Shown here: in pieces, positions 46,264 through 54,540 of the stretch
Layout: each line of letters opens with the position of its first letter
Numbering within the stretch: the first letter of the stretch is position 1
NCBI RefSeq assembly: GCF_015277855.1
Contig: NZ_CP063812.1
Coordinates: forward strand, 2,480,001 to 2,544,000
Length of the DNA: 64,000 nucleotides
Reading direction: 5' to 3'
From: Microbacterium cremeum
GTDB lineage: Bacteria; Actinomycetota; Actinomycetes; Actinomycetales; Microbacteriaceae
Notes under the pieces: generated by a model
Database searches by the model: none
What the model was told of the DNA's origin: nothing
The model's input: only the letters and a program-made list of their open reading frames with translations
Translations under genes and position numbers: made by a program

Positions 46264-46718
46264 GCCCGATCCCCCCGCCGCCGCGAGGATGGCGTGCCGC
46301 GGCGGAGCGAGCCGTGCTGCGCGGCCGGCGCATCGACCGGTGGATCCCCCCGTTCCTGCTCGACTCGCCCGTCAGCCGAGCCGGCTACTGGTACGGGTGC
46401 GCGGTCGGCTGGGTATGGGGCTCGCTGTGGAGCACGGGCCGCGTCGAGAAGCGCGAGGGACTGTGGGTGTTCCGCGGCATGCCGCGCTGGACGTTCCCGC
46501 GCGGGGGCGTGTGCGTCGGGGGCTGCTTCCTCACCGGCGACGGCCGCGTCTCCGCGGCGCTGCTGCGTCACGAGGCGGTGCACAAGCGTCAGTGGCAGCG
46601 GTACGGCTTCCTCATGCCGCTGCTGTACGCGCTCGCCGGCCGCGATCCGCTGCGCAATCGCTTCGAGATCGAAGCGGGCCTCGAAGACGGCAACTACGTG
46701 CCGCGGGGCGCTGCCTGA
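46260..46718 (+). CDS. Small HExxH-motif protein of unknown function
   Basis: 152 residues, GTG start overlapping the arginase-like stop. A basic N-terminus and a hydrophobic segment (about 41-58, AGYWYGCAVGWVWGSLW) precede LLRHEAVHKRQWQRYGFLMP. This has HExxH at 104-108. NRFEIEAGLEDGNY follows, with Glu136 or Glu138 as a possible third ligand. The arrangement resembles minimal zincins fused or tethered to membranes. No named family is recognised. Two cysteines lie in a Gly-rich turn (GGVCVGGCF). Confidence 0.7.
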   Translation: MSPIPPPPRGWRAAAERAVLRGRRIDRWIPPFLLDSPVSRAGYWYGCAVGWVWGSLWSTGRVEKREGLWVFRGMPRWTFPRGGVCVGGCFLTGDGRVSAALLRHEAVHKRQWQRYGFLMPLLYALAGRDPLRNRFEIEAGLEDGNYVPRGAA

Positions 46719-46725
46719 CCGGCTG

Positions 46726-47280
46726 TCACGCCGCGGTCGCGGCGGCGGCCCGCCCGACCCGGGCGACCTGGCGCCCGAGCGCGATCACGACGGCGAGGGG
46801 GAAGACGATCCAGAACAGGTTCGGGAGCACCGCCACCATGAGGAACCCCGTGATGTCGCCGCGCTCGAGCGACTGCCGTGTCATCTCCAGGCCGCTCGAG
46901 GCCTCGACCAGGAAGTAGATCACGGTCTTCCAGAAGGTCGCGACCGTCACGATCAGCCCCACGACGACGCCCGACCATCGGCGTGCGTGCAACAGCGCCC
47001 ACACGATGAAGACCACTTCGACGAGGTTCGCCCAGCTCTGCGCGCTGCCGAAGGCGTCGAACTGGCCGTAGCGGTGGTCGAACGTGCCGTAGAACACGTG
47101 ACCCGGCCAGAACGCCGCGAGCGGGCCGCCGTCGTGCGACAGCGGCCCGAGCAGCACGTAGCAGGCGTCGTAGGTCTGGATGACCGCCGAGATCGTGAGC
47201 CACACGATGACCCACGTCGGCATCCGGAGGTCGCGCGGGTCGACGGAGAGGGAGGCCGGGGCGGCAGCGCGCTGCGTCAT
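46726..47280 (-). CDS. Four-helix membrane protein, EXPERA/emopamil-binding-like
   Basis: 184 residues from the ATG at 47280. Four hydrophobic helices (about 24-44, 75-98, 105-128 and 148-170) carry WVIVWLTISAVIQTYDACYV, then FYGTFDHRYGQFDAFGSAQS. VATFWKTVIYFLVEA follows. The Trp/Tyr/Asp-rich loops and four-helix plan resemble the EXPERA (EBP) superfamily of sterol isomerase-like proteins. This is a tentative fold-level match, and I infer no reaction. It is convergent with the HExxH gene, 7 nt away. Confidence 0.65.
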   Translation of the reverse strand: MTQRAAAPASLSVDPRDLRMPTWVIVWLTISAVIQTYDACYVLLGPLSHDGGPLAAFWPGHVFYGTFDHRYGQFDAFGSAQSWANLVEVVFIVWALLHARRWSGVVVGLIVTVATFWKTVIYFLVEASSGLEMTRQSLERGDITGFLMVAVLPNLFWIVFPLAVVIALGRQVARVGRAAAATAA

Positions 47281-47327
47281 GGGCACGACTGTACCCAGTC
47301 GGTCGCCGTCAGGAGCGCAGCGACGCC

Positions 47328-47789
47328 TCAGCCCGCGACGCCGAGCCGGTAGTGCTCGGGGGCGTGGATGGACTCGCGGCCGATGCCCAGCTCCACCAGG
47401 TGATCGACGATGTCGGCCGTGCCGAGGTAGCCGCCGAGGAGGTGGATGCGCGTCTGGTCGTCCTCTTCGCACAGCATCTCGTCGGCCCACGCGATGACGG
47501 CGCGCGAGAGCGCCTCACCCGAGGCGCAGCCGCGACCGGTGCCGGGGGCGCCGCTGCGCTGCGAGCGGTCGAGCCACGTCACGACCATGCGGCTGGGGGC
47601 CGAGATGTCGCCCTGCCACGAGGCGTCGGGCACCTCGATGAACACGCGGCCCGTGGAGCAGATCGGCAGCGTCGCGAGCACGGCTTCGAGCTCGGCGAGC
47701 GAGGACTCGTCGGCCGTGATGAGATGCTGCACGCGCGTGTGCCGCGAGGAACGGCACGCGGATGCGTTGTGCTCGATGTTGTGGACCAT
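47328..47789 (-). CDS. Stand-alone SIP (siderophore-interacting protein) domain
   Basis: 153 residues that correspond only to the C-terminal NAD(P)H-binding half of siderophore-interacting ferric reductases. It has HLITADESSLAELEAVLATL, then RVFIEVPDASWQGDI and, near the end, RIHLLGGYLGTADIVDHL. The FAD-binding half is missing, so it cannot be a complete ferri-siderophore reductase by itself. A TATAGT -10 element (47799-47804) and an overlapping iron box lie upstream, indicating iron-dependent repression. The ATG at 47789 has no strong ribosome site. Confidence 0.82.
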   Translation of the reverse strand: MVHNIEHNASACRSSRHTRVQHLITADESSLAELEAVLATLPICSTGRVFIEVPDASWQGDISAPSRMVVTWLDRSQRSGAPGTGRGCASGEALSRAVIAWADEMLCEEDDQTRIHLLGGYLGTADIVDHLVELGIGRESIHAPEHYRLGVAG

Positions 47790-47812
47790 GACACGTCCAC
47801 TATACCGCGAAA

Positions 47813-47831
47813 GAAGGGTTGCCTTACCTCA
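47813..47831 (-). promoter_or_regulatory. DtxR/IdeR-type iron box
   Basis: TGAGGTAAGGCAACCCTTC (minus strand) matches the actinobacterial DtxR/IdeR consensus TTAGGTTAGGCTAACCTAA at 13 of 19 positions, including the AGG-AGGC core. It falls where the -35 of the SIP-gene promoter should be (-10 at 47799-47804). Fe(II)-loaded repressor would therefore block transcription. Confidence 0.65.
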
Positions 47832-47854
47832 GCCCGTCACGAACCGACTCCGGC

Positions 47855-48643
47855 TCACACGGGCCGCAGCAGCACGCGACGCAGCTCGACGACCTCGTCG
47901 TCGCCGAGGCCGTGCGCGCGGAGGTAGTCCGCCGCCGACCCGTAGCGATCGGCGACCTCGTCCAGGAGCGCCCGCATCACGGGGGCGGGCGAACGCGTCG
48001 CGAGGTCTTCGAGATGCACGGCCTCGGGGTGCATCGACCGCAGCAGCTGCACGATCGCACGGTTGCGCCTCTCGGGCAGCAGTCCCTCGGTTCGCGCGTA
48101 GTCGCCGACCACGGCCTCGGGCTCCACACCGGCCGCCGCGAGGGTGAGGGCGACCGTCACGCCGGTGCGGTCCTTGCCGACCGTGCAATGCACCAGCACG
48201 GGCTGGTCGGCGAGGATGCCGCGCACCACGTCGACGACACCGGCCGACGAGTCCTCGACCAGCCGCCGATACATCTCGTCGAGGCCGATGTCGTCGGCGA
48301 AGAACGACTCGACCGAGCCCAGGAACAGCGGAACGCGCTGCACGACGACCTCGAGCCCCTCGATGCGGCTGGGCTCGAAGGCGACCTCGGTGTCGGCGCG
48401 CAGGTCGATGATGCGTCGCAGGCGCAGCTGCTCGAGCGCACGCGAGCCGGCGTCGTCGAGGCGGGCGAGGTTGCCGGAACGGTAGAGCACGCCATGGCGC
48501 GTCACCGCGCCGCCCTTCGCGGGCAGTCCGCCGACGTCGCGGAGGTTCATCGCCCCGGAGACGTGCGGGTCGCCCGGCGCCAGCGGATCGTGGTCGCCCG
48601 GACTGTCGGCGCCCCGGCCCGGAGGCGTGGGGACGGCTACCAC
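47855..48643 (-). CDS. PtpB-like tyrosine/dual-specificity phosphatase
   Basis: 262 residues from the GTG at 48643, overlapping the upstream stop by a few bases. The P-loop is VLVHCTVGKDRTG with C153 and R159, the HCxxGKDRT form of the Y_phosphatase3 family (Mycobacterium PtpB). The N-terminal conserved block is MNLRDVGGLPAKGG, then GVLYRSGNLARL and RRIIDLRADTE. The catalytic general acid region is less clear. The substrate could be a phosphoprotein or a phosphoinositide. It is translationally linked to the AhpD-like gene. Confidence 0.87.
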   Translation of the reverse strand: MVAVPTPPGRGADSPGDHDPLAPGDPHVSGAMNLRDVGGLPAKGGAVTRHGVLYRSGNLARLDDAGSRALEQLRLRRIIDLRADTEVAFEPSRIEGLEVVVQRVPLFLGSVESFFADDIGLDEMYRRLVEDSSAGVVDVVRGILADQPVLVHCTVGKDRTGVTVALTLAAAGVEPEAVVGDYARTEGLLPERRNRAIVQLLRSMHPEAVHLEDLATRSPAPVMRALLDEVADRYGSAADYLRAHGLGDDEVVELRRVLLRPV

Positions 48644-49146
48644 GCCGTGCCCGCCGCGGCGTCCGCGTCCTCGCCGGCCAGGTCGTCGCGCGGAGGCACG
48701 TCGTAACGGCCGGCGATCGCGATGCGGTTGAACGCATTGATCGAGACCAGGATCCAGCTCAGCGCCACGTACTCCTGCTCGCTGAGGATGCCGCCGACAC
48801 GGTCGTAGACGTCGTCGGGCACGCCGTCGTCGTGGATGAACGCGAAGGCCTCGGCCAGCTCGAGGCCGGCCCGCTCGCGCTCGGAGAACACCCCGGAGTC
48901 GCGCCACACCGGGACCTGGGCGATGACGTCGGCCGAGACGCCGGCCTTGACGGCGCGGTCGACGTGCATGCGGACGCAGTAGGCGCAGCCGTTGAGCTGC
49001 GACGTGTGGATCTGCACGAGCTCCTTGAGCCGGTCGTCCACACCGTTCGCCGCCGCGATCCCGCCGACGGTCTGCGAGAACGCGGTGAGCGCCTGGTACG
49101 CCGGCCGCGCGGCGCGCGACAGGTGCACGCGGTGTTCATGCTTCAT
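48637..49146 (-). CDS. Carboxymuconolactone decarboxylase/AhpD family protein
   Basis: 169 residues. The CMD fold carries the AhpD-type redox motif C54-x2-C57 with H61 (LNGCAYCVRMHVDRA), usual for peroxidatic alkylhydroperoxidase-like members. The start MKHEHRVHLSRAARPAYQAL and the C-terminal VALSWILVSINAFNRIAIAG match the family. It probably has a thiol-based antioxidant role. It is the first gene of a two-gene minus-strand unit with the PtpB-like phosphatase. Confidence 0.88.
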   Translation of the reverse strand: MKHEHRVHLSRAARPAYQALTAFSQTVGGIAAANGVDDRLKELVQIHTSQLNGCAYCVRMHVDRAVKAGVSADVIAQVPVWRDSGVFSERERAGLELAEAFAFIHDDGVPDDVYDRVGGILSEQEYVALSWILVSINAFNRIAIAGRYDVPPRDDLAGEDADAAAGTAW

Positions 49147-49213
49147 CTCGCAAGCCTACCGAGGGCCACTGCGCGCGCGGCGGGTCACCTCGGGGGTGAG
49201 AGACAATGGCCGG

Positions 49214-50170
49214 GTGAGCGAACCCACCGACGAGTTCTCCTTCCTCTCCGCCCAGGCCGCCGAGGCCGGCATCGACGCCCCGCTCCCCCGCGGCGAGCGC
49301 CTGACGCTGCCGCTGGCCGGCGGCCGGACGCTGAGCGCCCTCCGCTACGCGCCCGCCGACGCGATCGCGCCGACGCCGATGGTCACCTTCCTGCACGGTG
49401 CGGGGCTGAACGCGCACACGTGGGACACCACGATCCTCGCCCTCGGGCTCCCCGCCCTCGCGATCGACCTGCCGGGGCACGGCGACTCGTCGTGGCGCTC
49501 CGACGCGGCGTACGTCGCGCGCGTCCTCGCACCGGACGTCGCGGCGGGCATGGACGCCTGGACCGACGTCCCGCAGGTGCTCGTCGGGCAGTCGCTCGGC
49601 GGCCTGACGGCGGCGGCGGTGGCGGCGTCGCGACCCGACCTCGTGCGAGAGCTCGTCGTGATCGACATCACGCCCGGGGTCGACTCGAACGCCGGGCCCA
49701 CCCAGATCCGCGAGTTCTTCGCCGGCTCCGTCGACTGGGCGTCGCGAGACGAGCTCGTCGACCGCGCGCTCGCATTCGGGCTCGGCGGCGGCACCCGGCG
49801 CAAGGCCGAGCGCGGGGTCTTCTTCAACTCGCGCGTGCGCCCCGACGGCCGCGTGGAATGGAAGCACCACTTCGCCCACCTGGCGAACGCGATGGCCGCG
49901 TCGCCCGAGACGGCCGCCGCCGGCACGAGCGGGCAGGACGCCGTGAGCGCCGTGCTCGGCGAGTCGGGCTGGGAGGACCTCGCCGCCGCGACGGCCCCCA
50001 CGACCCTGATCCGTGGCGCGCGCGGATACGTGACGGATGCCGATGCCGAGGAGTTCGCGCGGCGCAATGCCGAGGCATCCGTCGTCACCGTCCCCGCCGG
50101 GCACAACGTGCAGGAGGACATCCCGCGGGAGCTCGGCGAACGCCTGCGCACGCTCGCCGCCGCGGACTGA
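49214..50170 (+). CDS. Alpha/beta-hydrolase
   Basis: 318 residues from the GTG at 49214, lying 6 nt after a GACAAT -10-like element. Oxyanion segment TFLHGAGLNAHTWDTTILAL, nucleophile elbow VLVGQSLGGLTAAAVAAS (Ser) and the C-terminal His in VPAGHNVQEDIP are all in place, with an Asp before it. It resembles the haloalkane dehalogenase/esterase-like branch of small-molecule hydrolases. The substrate is not recognisable. It is divergent from the AhpD-like gene and followed by a small hairpin. Confidence 0.83.
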   Translation: MSEPTDEFSFLSAQAAEAGIDAPLPRGERLTLPLAGGRTLSALRYAPADAIAPTPMVTFLHGAGLNAHTWDTTILALGLPALAIDLPGHGDSSWRSDAAYVARVLAPDVAAGMDAWTDVPQVLVGQSLGGLTAAAVAASRPDLVRELVVIDITPGVDSNAGPTQIREFFAGSVDWASRDELVDRALAFGLGGGTRRKAERGVFFNSRVRPDGRVEWKHHFAHLANAMAASPETAAAGTSGQDAVSAVLGESGWEDLAAATAPTTLIRGARGYVTDADAEEFARRNAEASVVTVPAGHNVQEDIPRELGERLRTLAAAD

Positions 50171-50187
50171 GCCCTCCGCCGCGGCAC

Positions 50188-50204
50188 GGAAGCATTAACG
50201 CTTC
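50188..50204 (+). terminator. Small hairpin with T-rich tail after the alpha/beta-hydrolase gene
   Basis: GGAAGC and GCTTCT pair across an ATTAAC loop, followed by TGTTTCGTTCC. It has the shape of a weak intrinsic terminator. It could instead be an operator upstream of the peptide importer. Confidence 0.45.
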
Positions 50205-50250
50205 TGTTTCGTTCCTGGTAGCGGGTTCTCGCACCACGTCGCGATATCCC

Positions 50251-50331
50251 TAGGCTTGACTACCGCACCGGCCGCCGCGAGGCCCGTCGCGCCGCCGGCG
50301 CCCGCGCAGCACGCGGGACCCTCCCGAAAGG
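50251..50331 (+). promoter_or_regulatory. Promoter and leader of the peptide ABC operon
   Basis: A TAGGCT -10 element at 50251-50256 and a GC-rich leader end in ACCCTCCCGAAAGG (50318-50331), the ribosome-site region. The same two elements precede cysK at 12310. Confidence 0.5.
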
Positions 50332-50337
50332 ACCTTC

Positions 50338-51846
50338 ATGCTCCGTCGCACCGTTCTCGCCTCCGCCTCCCTCCTGGCGGCGGGTGCGCTCCTGCTGACC
50401 GCCTGCAGCGGGGGCGCCGAGCCCGCGCCGACCGTGACCGGCGAGCCCGACCCCGACGCGTCGGTCGCGATCCGCCTGGTGCTCGAGCCCGGGAACCTCG
50501 ACATCCGCCGGACGGCGGGAGCGGCGCTGGACCAGATCCTCGTCGACAACGTCTACCAGGGGCTGGTCGCCCGCACCGCCGAGCAGGAGATCGTCCCCGC
50601 GCTGGCGAGCGACTGGACGGTCTCGCCCGACGGTCTCACCTACACGTTCACCCTGCGGGAGGGCGTCGCCTTCCACGACGGTCAGCCGCTGACGCCGCAG
50701 GACGTGGTGTGGTCGCTGACCACGCGCAAGAACACGCCGGAATGGCGCGACTCCGCCCGCCTCGCGAACGTCGAGACGATCGAGGCCGAGGGACAGGACA
50801 TCACCCTGACCCTCACCGAGCCCGACTCCAGCCTGCTGTGGAACCTCACCGGGCGTGCCGGCATCGTCCTCAAGGAGGGCGACACGGTCGACTACAACAC
50901 GGCGGCCAACGGCACCGGCCCGTTCGTGCTCGAGCGGTGGCGCGAGGGCGACAGCATCACGTTCGCCCGCAACGACGCGTACTGGGGCGAGCCGGCACAG
51001 GTCGCCGAGGTCGTGTTCGACTACATCCCCGACAACCAGGCCGCACTCGGCGCTGCGCTCGCCGGCGAGGTCGACGTCGTCACCGGCTTCGACGCGAACC
51101 TGCGCGAGCAGATCGAGGCGAACGGCGAGTTCGCGCTCGAGCTCGGCCAGTCCACCGACAAGGGCACCCTCGCGTTCAACCAGACCTCCGGACCCCTCGC
51201 CGACGTGCGCGTGCGGCAGGCGATCCGCCAGGCGATCGACCACGACGCGATCATCGAGGCGCTCGCCTCCGGCCAGACGCAGTACGGCCCCATCCCCGAG
51301 CTCGACCCCGGCTACGAGGACCTCTCCGACGTCGCTCCCTACGACCTCGAAGCGGCGCGCGCGCTGCTGGAGGCGGCGGGCGCGGACGACCTCGAGCTCA
51401 CGCTGACGATCCCGAACTTCTACTCCACGACGATCCCGCAGATCCTGGTGTCCGATCTCAACGAGGTCGGCATCACGCTCGAGGTCGAGTCCGTGGACTT
51501 CTCGACGTGGCTCAACGATGTGTACATCAACCAGGACTACGACCTGAGCTTCGTGCTGCACACCGAGGCGCGCGACTTCGAGAACTGGGCGAACCCCGAC
51601 TACTACTTCACCTACGACAACCCCGAGGTGCAGGACCTGTACGCGCAGTCGCTCGCGGCGACCGACGAGGAGGAGGCGGCCGACCTGCTGCAGGAGGCCG
51701 CGCGCCTGGTCGCCGAGGACCACGCCGCCGACTGGCTCTACAACGGCGCCTCGGTCGTCGCGGTCGGCACTAACATCACGGGTATGCCCTCGATCAACGT
51801 GAACGAGCGCCTGAATCTCGCCGAGATCGCCAAGAGCAACGGGTGA
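50338..51846 (+). CDS. Peptide ABC transporter substrate-binding lipoprotein (family 5)
   Basis: 502 residues. A signal peptide with lipobox LLLTACSG makes C23 the lipidated residue. The SBP_bac_5 fold carries NVYQGLVARTAEQEIVPALA, then DWTVSPDGLTYTFTLREGV, diagnostic for DppA/OppA-like proteins. It should bind oligopeptides, nickel-peptide complexes or similar ligands outside the membrane and deliver them to the two permeases downstream. Its stop overlaps the first permease start (GTGA). Ligand unknown. Confidence 0.93.
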   Translation: MLRRTVLASASLLAAGALLLTACSGGAEPAPTVTGEPDPDASVAIRLVLEPGNLDIRRTAGAALDQILVDNVYQGLVARTAEQEIVPALASDWTVSPDGLTYTFTLREGVAFHDGQPLTPQDVVWSLTTRKNTPEWRDSARLANVETIEAEGQDITLTLTEPDSSLLWNLTGRAGIVLKEGDTVDYNTAANGTGPFVLERWREGDSITFARNDAYWGEPAQVAEVVFDYIPDNQAALGAALAGEVDVVTGFDANLREQIEANGEFALELGQSTDKGTLAFNQTSGPLADVRVRQAIRQAIDHDAIIEALASGQTQYGPIPELDPGYEDLSDVAPYDLEAARALLEAAGADDLELTLTIPNFYSTTIPQILVSDLNEVGITLEVESVDFSTWLNDVYINQDYDLSFVLHTEARDFENWANPDYYFTYDNPEVQDLYAQSLAATDEEEAADLLQEAARLVAEDHAADWLYNGASVVAVGTNITGMPSINVNERLNLAEIAKSNG

Positions 51847-52793
51847 TCCGGTACGCGCTGATCCGGCTCGGCCTGCTCCTGCTCGGGCTGTTCGTCGCCA
51901 GCGTGCTCATCTTCCTCACCCTTCGCGTGCTGCCCGGTGATGTCGCGCAGCTGATCGCCGGTGTCAACTCGAACCCCGAGCAGCTCGCCGCGATCCGCGA
52001 GCGGCTCGGGCTGAACCACCCTCTGCCCGCGCAGTACCTGGACTGGATCGGCGGCGTCCTCCGCGGCGACCTCGGCACGTCGCTGCTCACCGGCACCGCC
52101 GTCGTGGACGAACTGGCCGAGAAGGCGCAGGTGACCGTTCCCCTCGGCATCCTCTCGCTCGTCATCGCGGTGCTGATCAGCGTTCCCCTCGGGGTGCTGT
52201 CGGCGATGCGGCGCGGCCGCGCCGACGGCACGGCGCTCAGCGTCGGTGCGCAGACGCTCGCCGCGGTTCCGGTGGTGTGGGCCGGCATGATGCTCGTGGT
52301 CGTGTTCGCGGTGTGGCTCGGGTGGCTACCCGCGCAGGGCTTCCCGCGCGCCGGCTGGGCCGATCCGTGGGCGGCGCTGCGGTCGCTGATCCTCCCCGCG
52401 CTCACGATCGGGATCGTCGAGGGGGCGATGCTGCTGCGTTTCGTGCGCAGCGCCACGCTGCAGGCGGTCGGGCAGGACTTCGTGCGCACCGCCGCGGCGA
52501 AGGGGCTCACCCGCGACGCCGCGCTCATCCGCCACGGCCTGCCGGTCGTCGGGCTGTCGGTCATCACGGTGCTCGGACTCCAGGTCGCCGGAATCATCGT
52601 GGGCGCCGTCGTGATCGAGCAGCTGTTCTCGCTGCCCGGCATCGGTCGCATGCTCGTCGCCGACGTCGGCGCGCGCGACCTGCCGAAGGTGCAGGGCGAG
52701 CTGCTCGCGCTCACCGGCTTCGTGCTCGTCGTCGGCTTCGCCGTCGACCTCGTCCACCGCATCATCGACCCCCGGCAGCGGGAGGCGGCATGA
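51843..52793 (+). CDS. Peptide ABC transporter permease, DppB/OppB type
   Basis: 316 residues with six membrane helices. The first helix (YALIRLGLLLLGLFVASVLI) and the large loop with NPEQLAAIRERLGLN are typical of DppB. The EAA loop, which contacts the ATPase, is in VRTAAAKGLTRDAALIRHGL. The GTG start overlaps the substrate-binding protein stop, and its own stop overlaps the next permease (ATGA). Confidence 0.93.
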   Translation: MIRYALIRLGLLLLGLFVASVLIFLTLRVLPGDVAQLIAGVNSNPEQLAAIRERLGLNHPLPAQYLDWIGGVLRGDLGTSLLTGTAVVDELAEKAQVTVPLGILSLVIAVLISVPLGVLSAMRRGRADGTALSVGAQTLAAVPVVWAGMMLVVVFAVWLGWLPAQGFPRAGWADPWAALRSLILPALTIGIVEGAMLLRFVRSATLQAVGQDFVRTAAAKGLTRDAALIRHGLPVVGLSVITVLGLQVAGIIVGAVVIEQLFSLPGIGRMLVADVGARDLPKVQGELLALTGFVLVVGFAVDLVHRIIDPRQREAA

Positions 52794-53755
52794 GCGCTCC
52801 GACGTCCTCGAGGACCGTGATGACGGATGCCGCGTCCGCGGCGCGTTCGAAGGCCCCCGGCCGCCGCCGCTCGCGCTGGGCGTGGCTCGGGCGGCTGTGG
52901 GCGCTGTCGACCGGGCGGTTCGGCCTCATCGTCGTGGGCGTCGTCGTCGTCACGGCGATCGTCGCGCGGTTCTGGACCCCGTTCGATCCGCGGCACGTCG
53001 AGATCTCGAACCGCTGGGCCGGCCCGGGCTGGCCGCACGTGCTCGGCACCGACGGGTCGGGGCGCGACATCCTGAGCCTCGTCATCGCGGGCGCACGCAC
53101 GACGGTGTTCGTGGCCGTCGGCGCGGGGATCGTGGCGACCGTCATCGGCATCGCGCTGGCCGCCCTCGGCGCCCTGACCGCCCGATGGCTGCGCGAGTCG
53201 GTCGCGGTGCTCGTCGACATCCTGATCGCGTTCCCGGTGCTGATCATCGCGATGATGATCTCGGCGGTGTGGGGTGGGTCGCTGTGGGTCGTGATCTGGG
53301 CGGTCGGCATCGGGTTCGGCGTCAACATCGCGCGTGTGACGCGGCCCGAGCTGCGCCGCGTGCTGCACAGCGACTTCGTGCTCGCCGGCCGCGCGGCAGG
53401 CCTCTCCTCCGCGCAGAACCTCTTTCGCCATCTGATGCCGAACGTCGCGCCGGTGTTCATCGTCCAGCTGTCGTGGGGCATGGCGGTGGCGGTGCTCGCC
53501 GAGGCCGGCCTGTCGTACCTCGGCTTCGGCGCGCCGGTCACCGAGCCGTCATGGGGCCTGCTGCTGGCCGAGCTGCAGCGGTTCATCACCGTGTATCCGC
53601 TGTCGGTGGTGTGGCCGGGGCTCGCGATCACCCTGACCGTGCTCGGCCTCAACCTGCTCGGCGACGCCTTGCGCGAGGCGACCGATCCGACCCTGTCGCG
53701 CAGTCCGTTCGCGACCAGGCGAGCGCGACTGCACATCCCGGAGGTGGTCGCATGA
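52790..53755 (+). CDS. Peptide ABC transporter permease, DppC/OppC type
   Basis: 321 residues. An N-terminal Arg/Ser/Ala-rich tail is followed by one helix and a periplasmic segment with HVLGTDGSGRDILSLVIAGA, the DppC signature (L-G-T-D-x-x-G-R-D). The EAA loop is VLAGRAAGLSSAQNLFRHLM. Five further helices follow. The ATG overlaps the upstream stop, and the end overlaps the first ATPase gene. Confidence 0.93.
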   Translation: MSAPTSSRTVMTDAASAARSKAPGRRRSRWAWLGRLWALSTGRFGLIVVGVVVVTAIVARFWTPFDPRHVEISNRWAGPGWPHVLGTDGSGRDILSLVIAGARTTVFVAVGAGIVATVIGIALAALGALTARWLRESVAVLVDILIAFPVLIIAMMISAVWGGSLWVVIWAVGIGFGVNIARVTRPELRRVLHSDFVLAGRAAGLSSAQNLFRHLMPNVAPVFIVQLSWGMAVAVLAEAGLSYLGFGAPVTEPSWGLLLAELQRFITVYPLSVVWPGLAITLTVLGLNLLGDALREATDPTLSRSPFATRRARLHIPEVVA

Positions 53756-54540
53756 GCCTCGAGGTGCAGGGCCTGACGATCGCCATCGACGGCCGCCGCG
53801 TGGTCGACGACGTGTCGTTCGCCGTGCCCGACGGCGCGCGCGTCGGGCTCATCGGCGAATCCGGCTCCGGCAAGTCGCTCACCGCGCTCGCGATCCTCGG
53901 GCTCCTGCCCGACGCCGCTCGCGCCACCGGCAGCATCCGCTGGAACGGCCGCGAGATCCTCGGCCTCGCCGACCGCGAGCTCGCGCAGCTGCGCGGCGAC
54001 GAGATCGGCATCGTCTTCCAGGAGCCGCGGACCGCGCTCAACCCGATCCGCACGGTCGGGCGCCAGATCGCCGAATCGGTGCGGATCCACGAGGGACTGT
54101 CGAAACGGGATGCCGCGGCGCGCGCCGTCGCCGAGGCGGCCCGCGTCTCACTCCCCGACCCCGAGCGCATCGTCGCGCGGTATCCGCACCAGCTGTCGGG
54201 CGGCCAGCGCCAGCGGGTCGCGATCGCGATGGCCCTCGCGTGCCGCCCGCGGCTGCTGATCGCCGACGAGCCGACGACCGCGCTCGACGTGACGATCCAG
54301 GCCGAGATCCTCGACCTGCTGCTGTCGCTCGTCGAGGACGACGGCATGTCGCTCGTGTTCATCACGCACGACCTCGCGGTGCTGTCGCAGATCGCGACGC
54401 ACGGCGTGGTCCTCGAGGACGGGCGCGTCGTCGAGGAGGCGCCGGTGTCGCGGCTGCTCACGGCTCCGGCATCCGTCGTCACGCGAGGCCTTCTGCGCGA
54501 TGCGACCGCCACCCTGTGGCGCCCGGGGGGCTCCCCGTGA
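53752..54540 (+). CDS. Peptide ABC transporter ATP-binding protein, DppD type
   Basis: 262 residues. Walker A LIGESGSGKSLTALAIL, Q-loop in IVFQEPRTALNPI, signature YPHQLSGGQRQRVAIAMALA, Walker B LLIADEPTTALDVT and the switch His in SLVFITHDLAVL are all present. The sequence lacks the C-terminal oligopeptide-binding OppC extension and any Fe-S cysteine cluster. It pairs with the downstream ATPase. Confidence 0.93.
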   Translation: MSLEVQGLTIAIDGRRVVDDVSFAVPDGARVGLIGESGSGKSLTALAILGLLPDAARATGSIRWNGREILGLADRELAQLRGDEIGIVFQEPRTALNPIRTVGRQIAESVRIHEGLSKRDAAARAVAEAARVSLPDPERIVARYPHQLSGGQRQRVAIAMALACRPRLLIADEPTTALDVTIQAEILDLLLSLVEDDGMSLVFITHDLAVLSQIATHGVVLEDGRVVEEAPVSRLLTAPASVVTRGLLRDATATLWRPGGSP

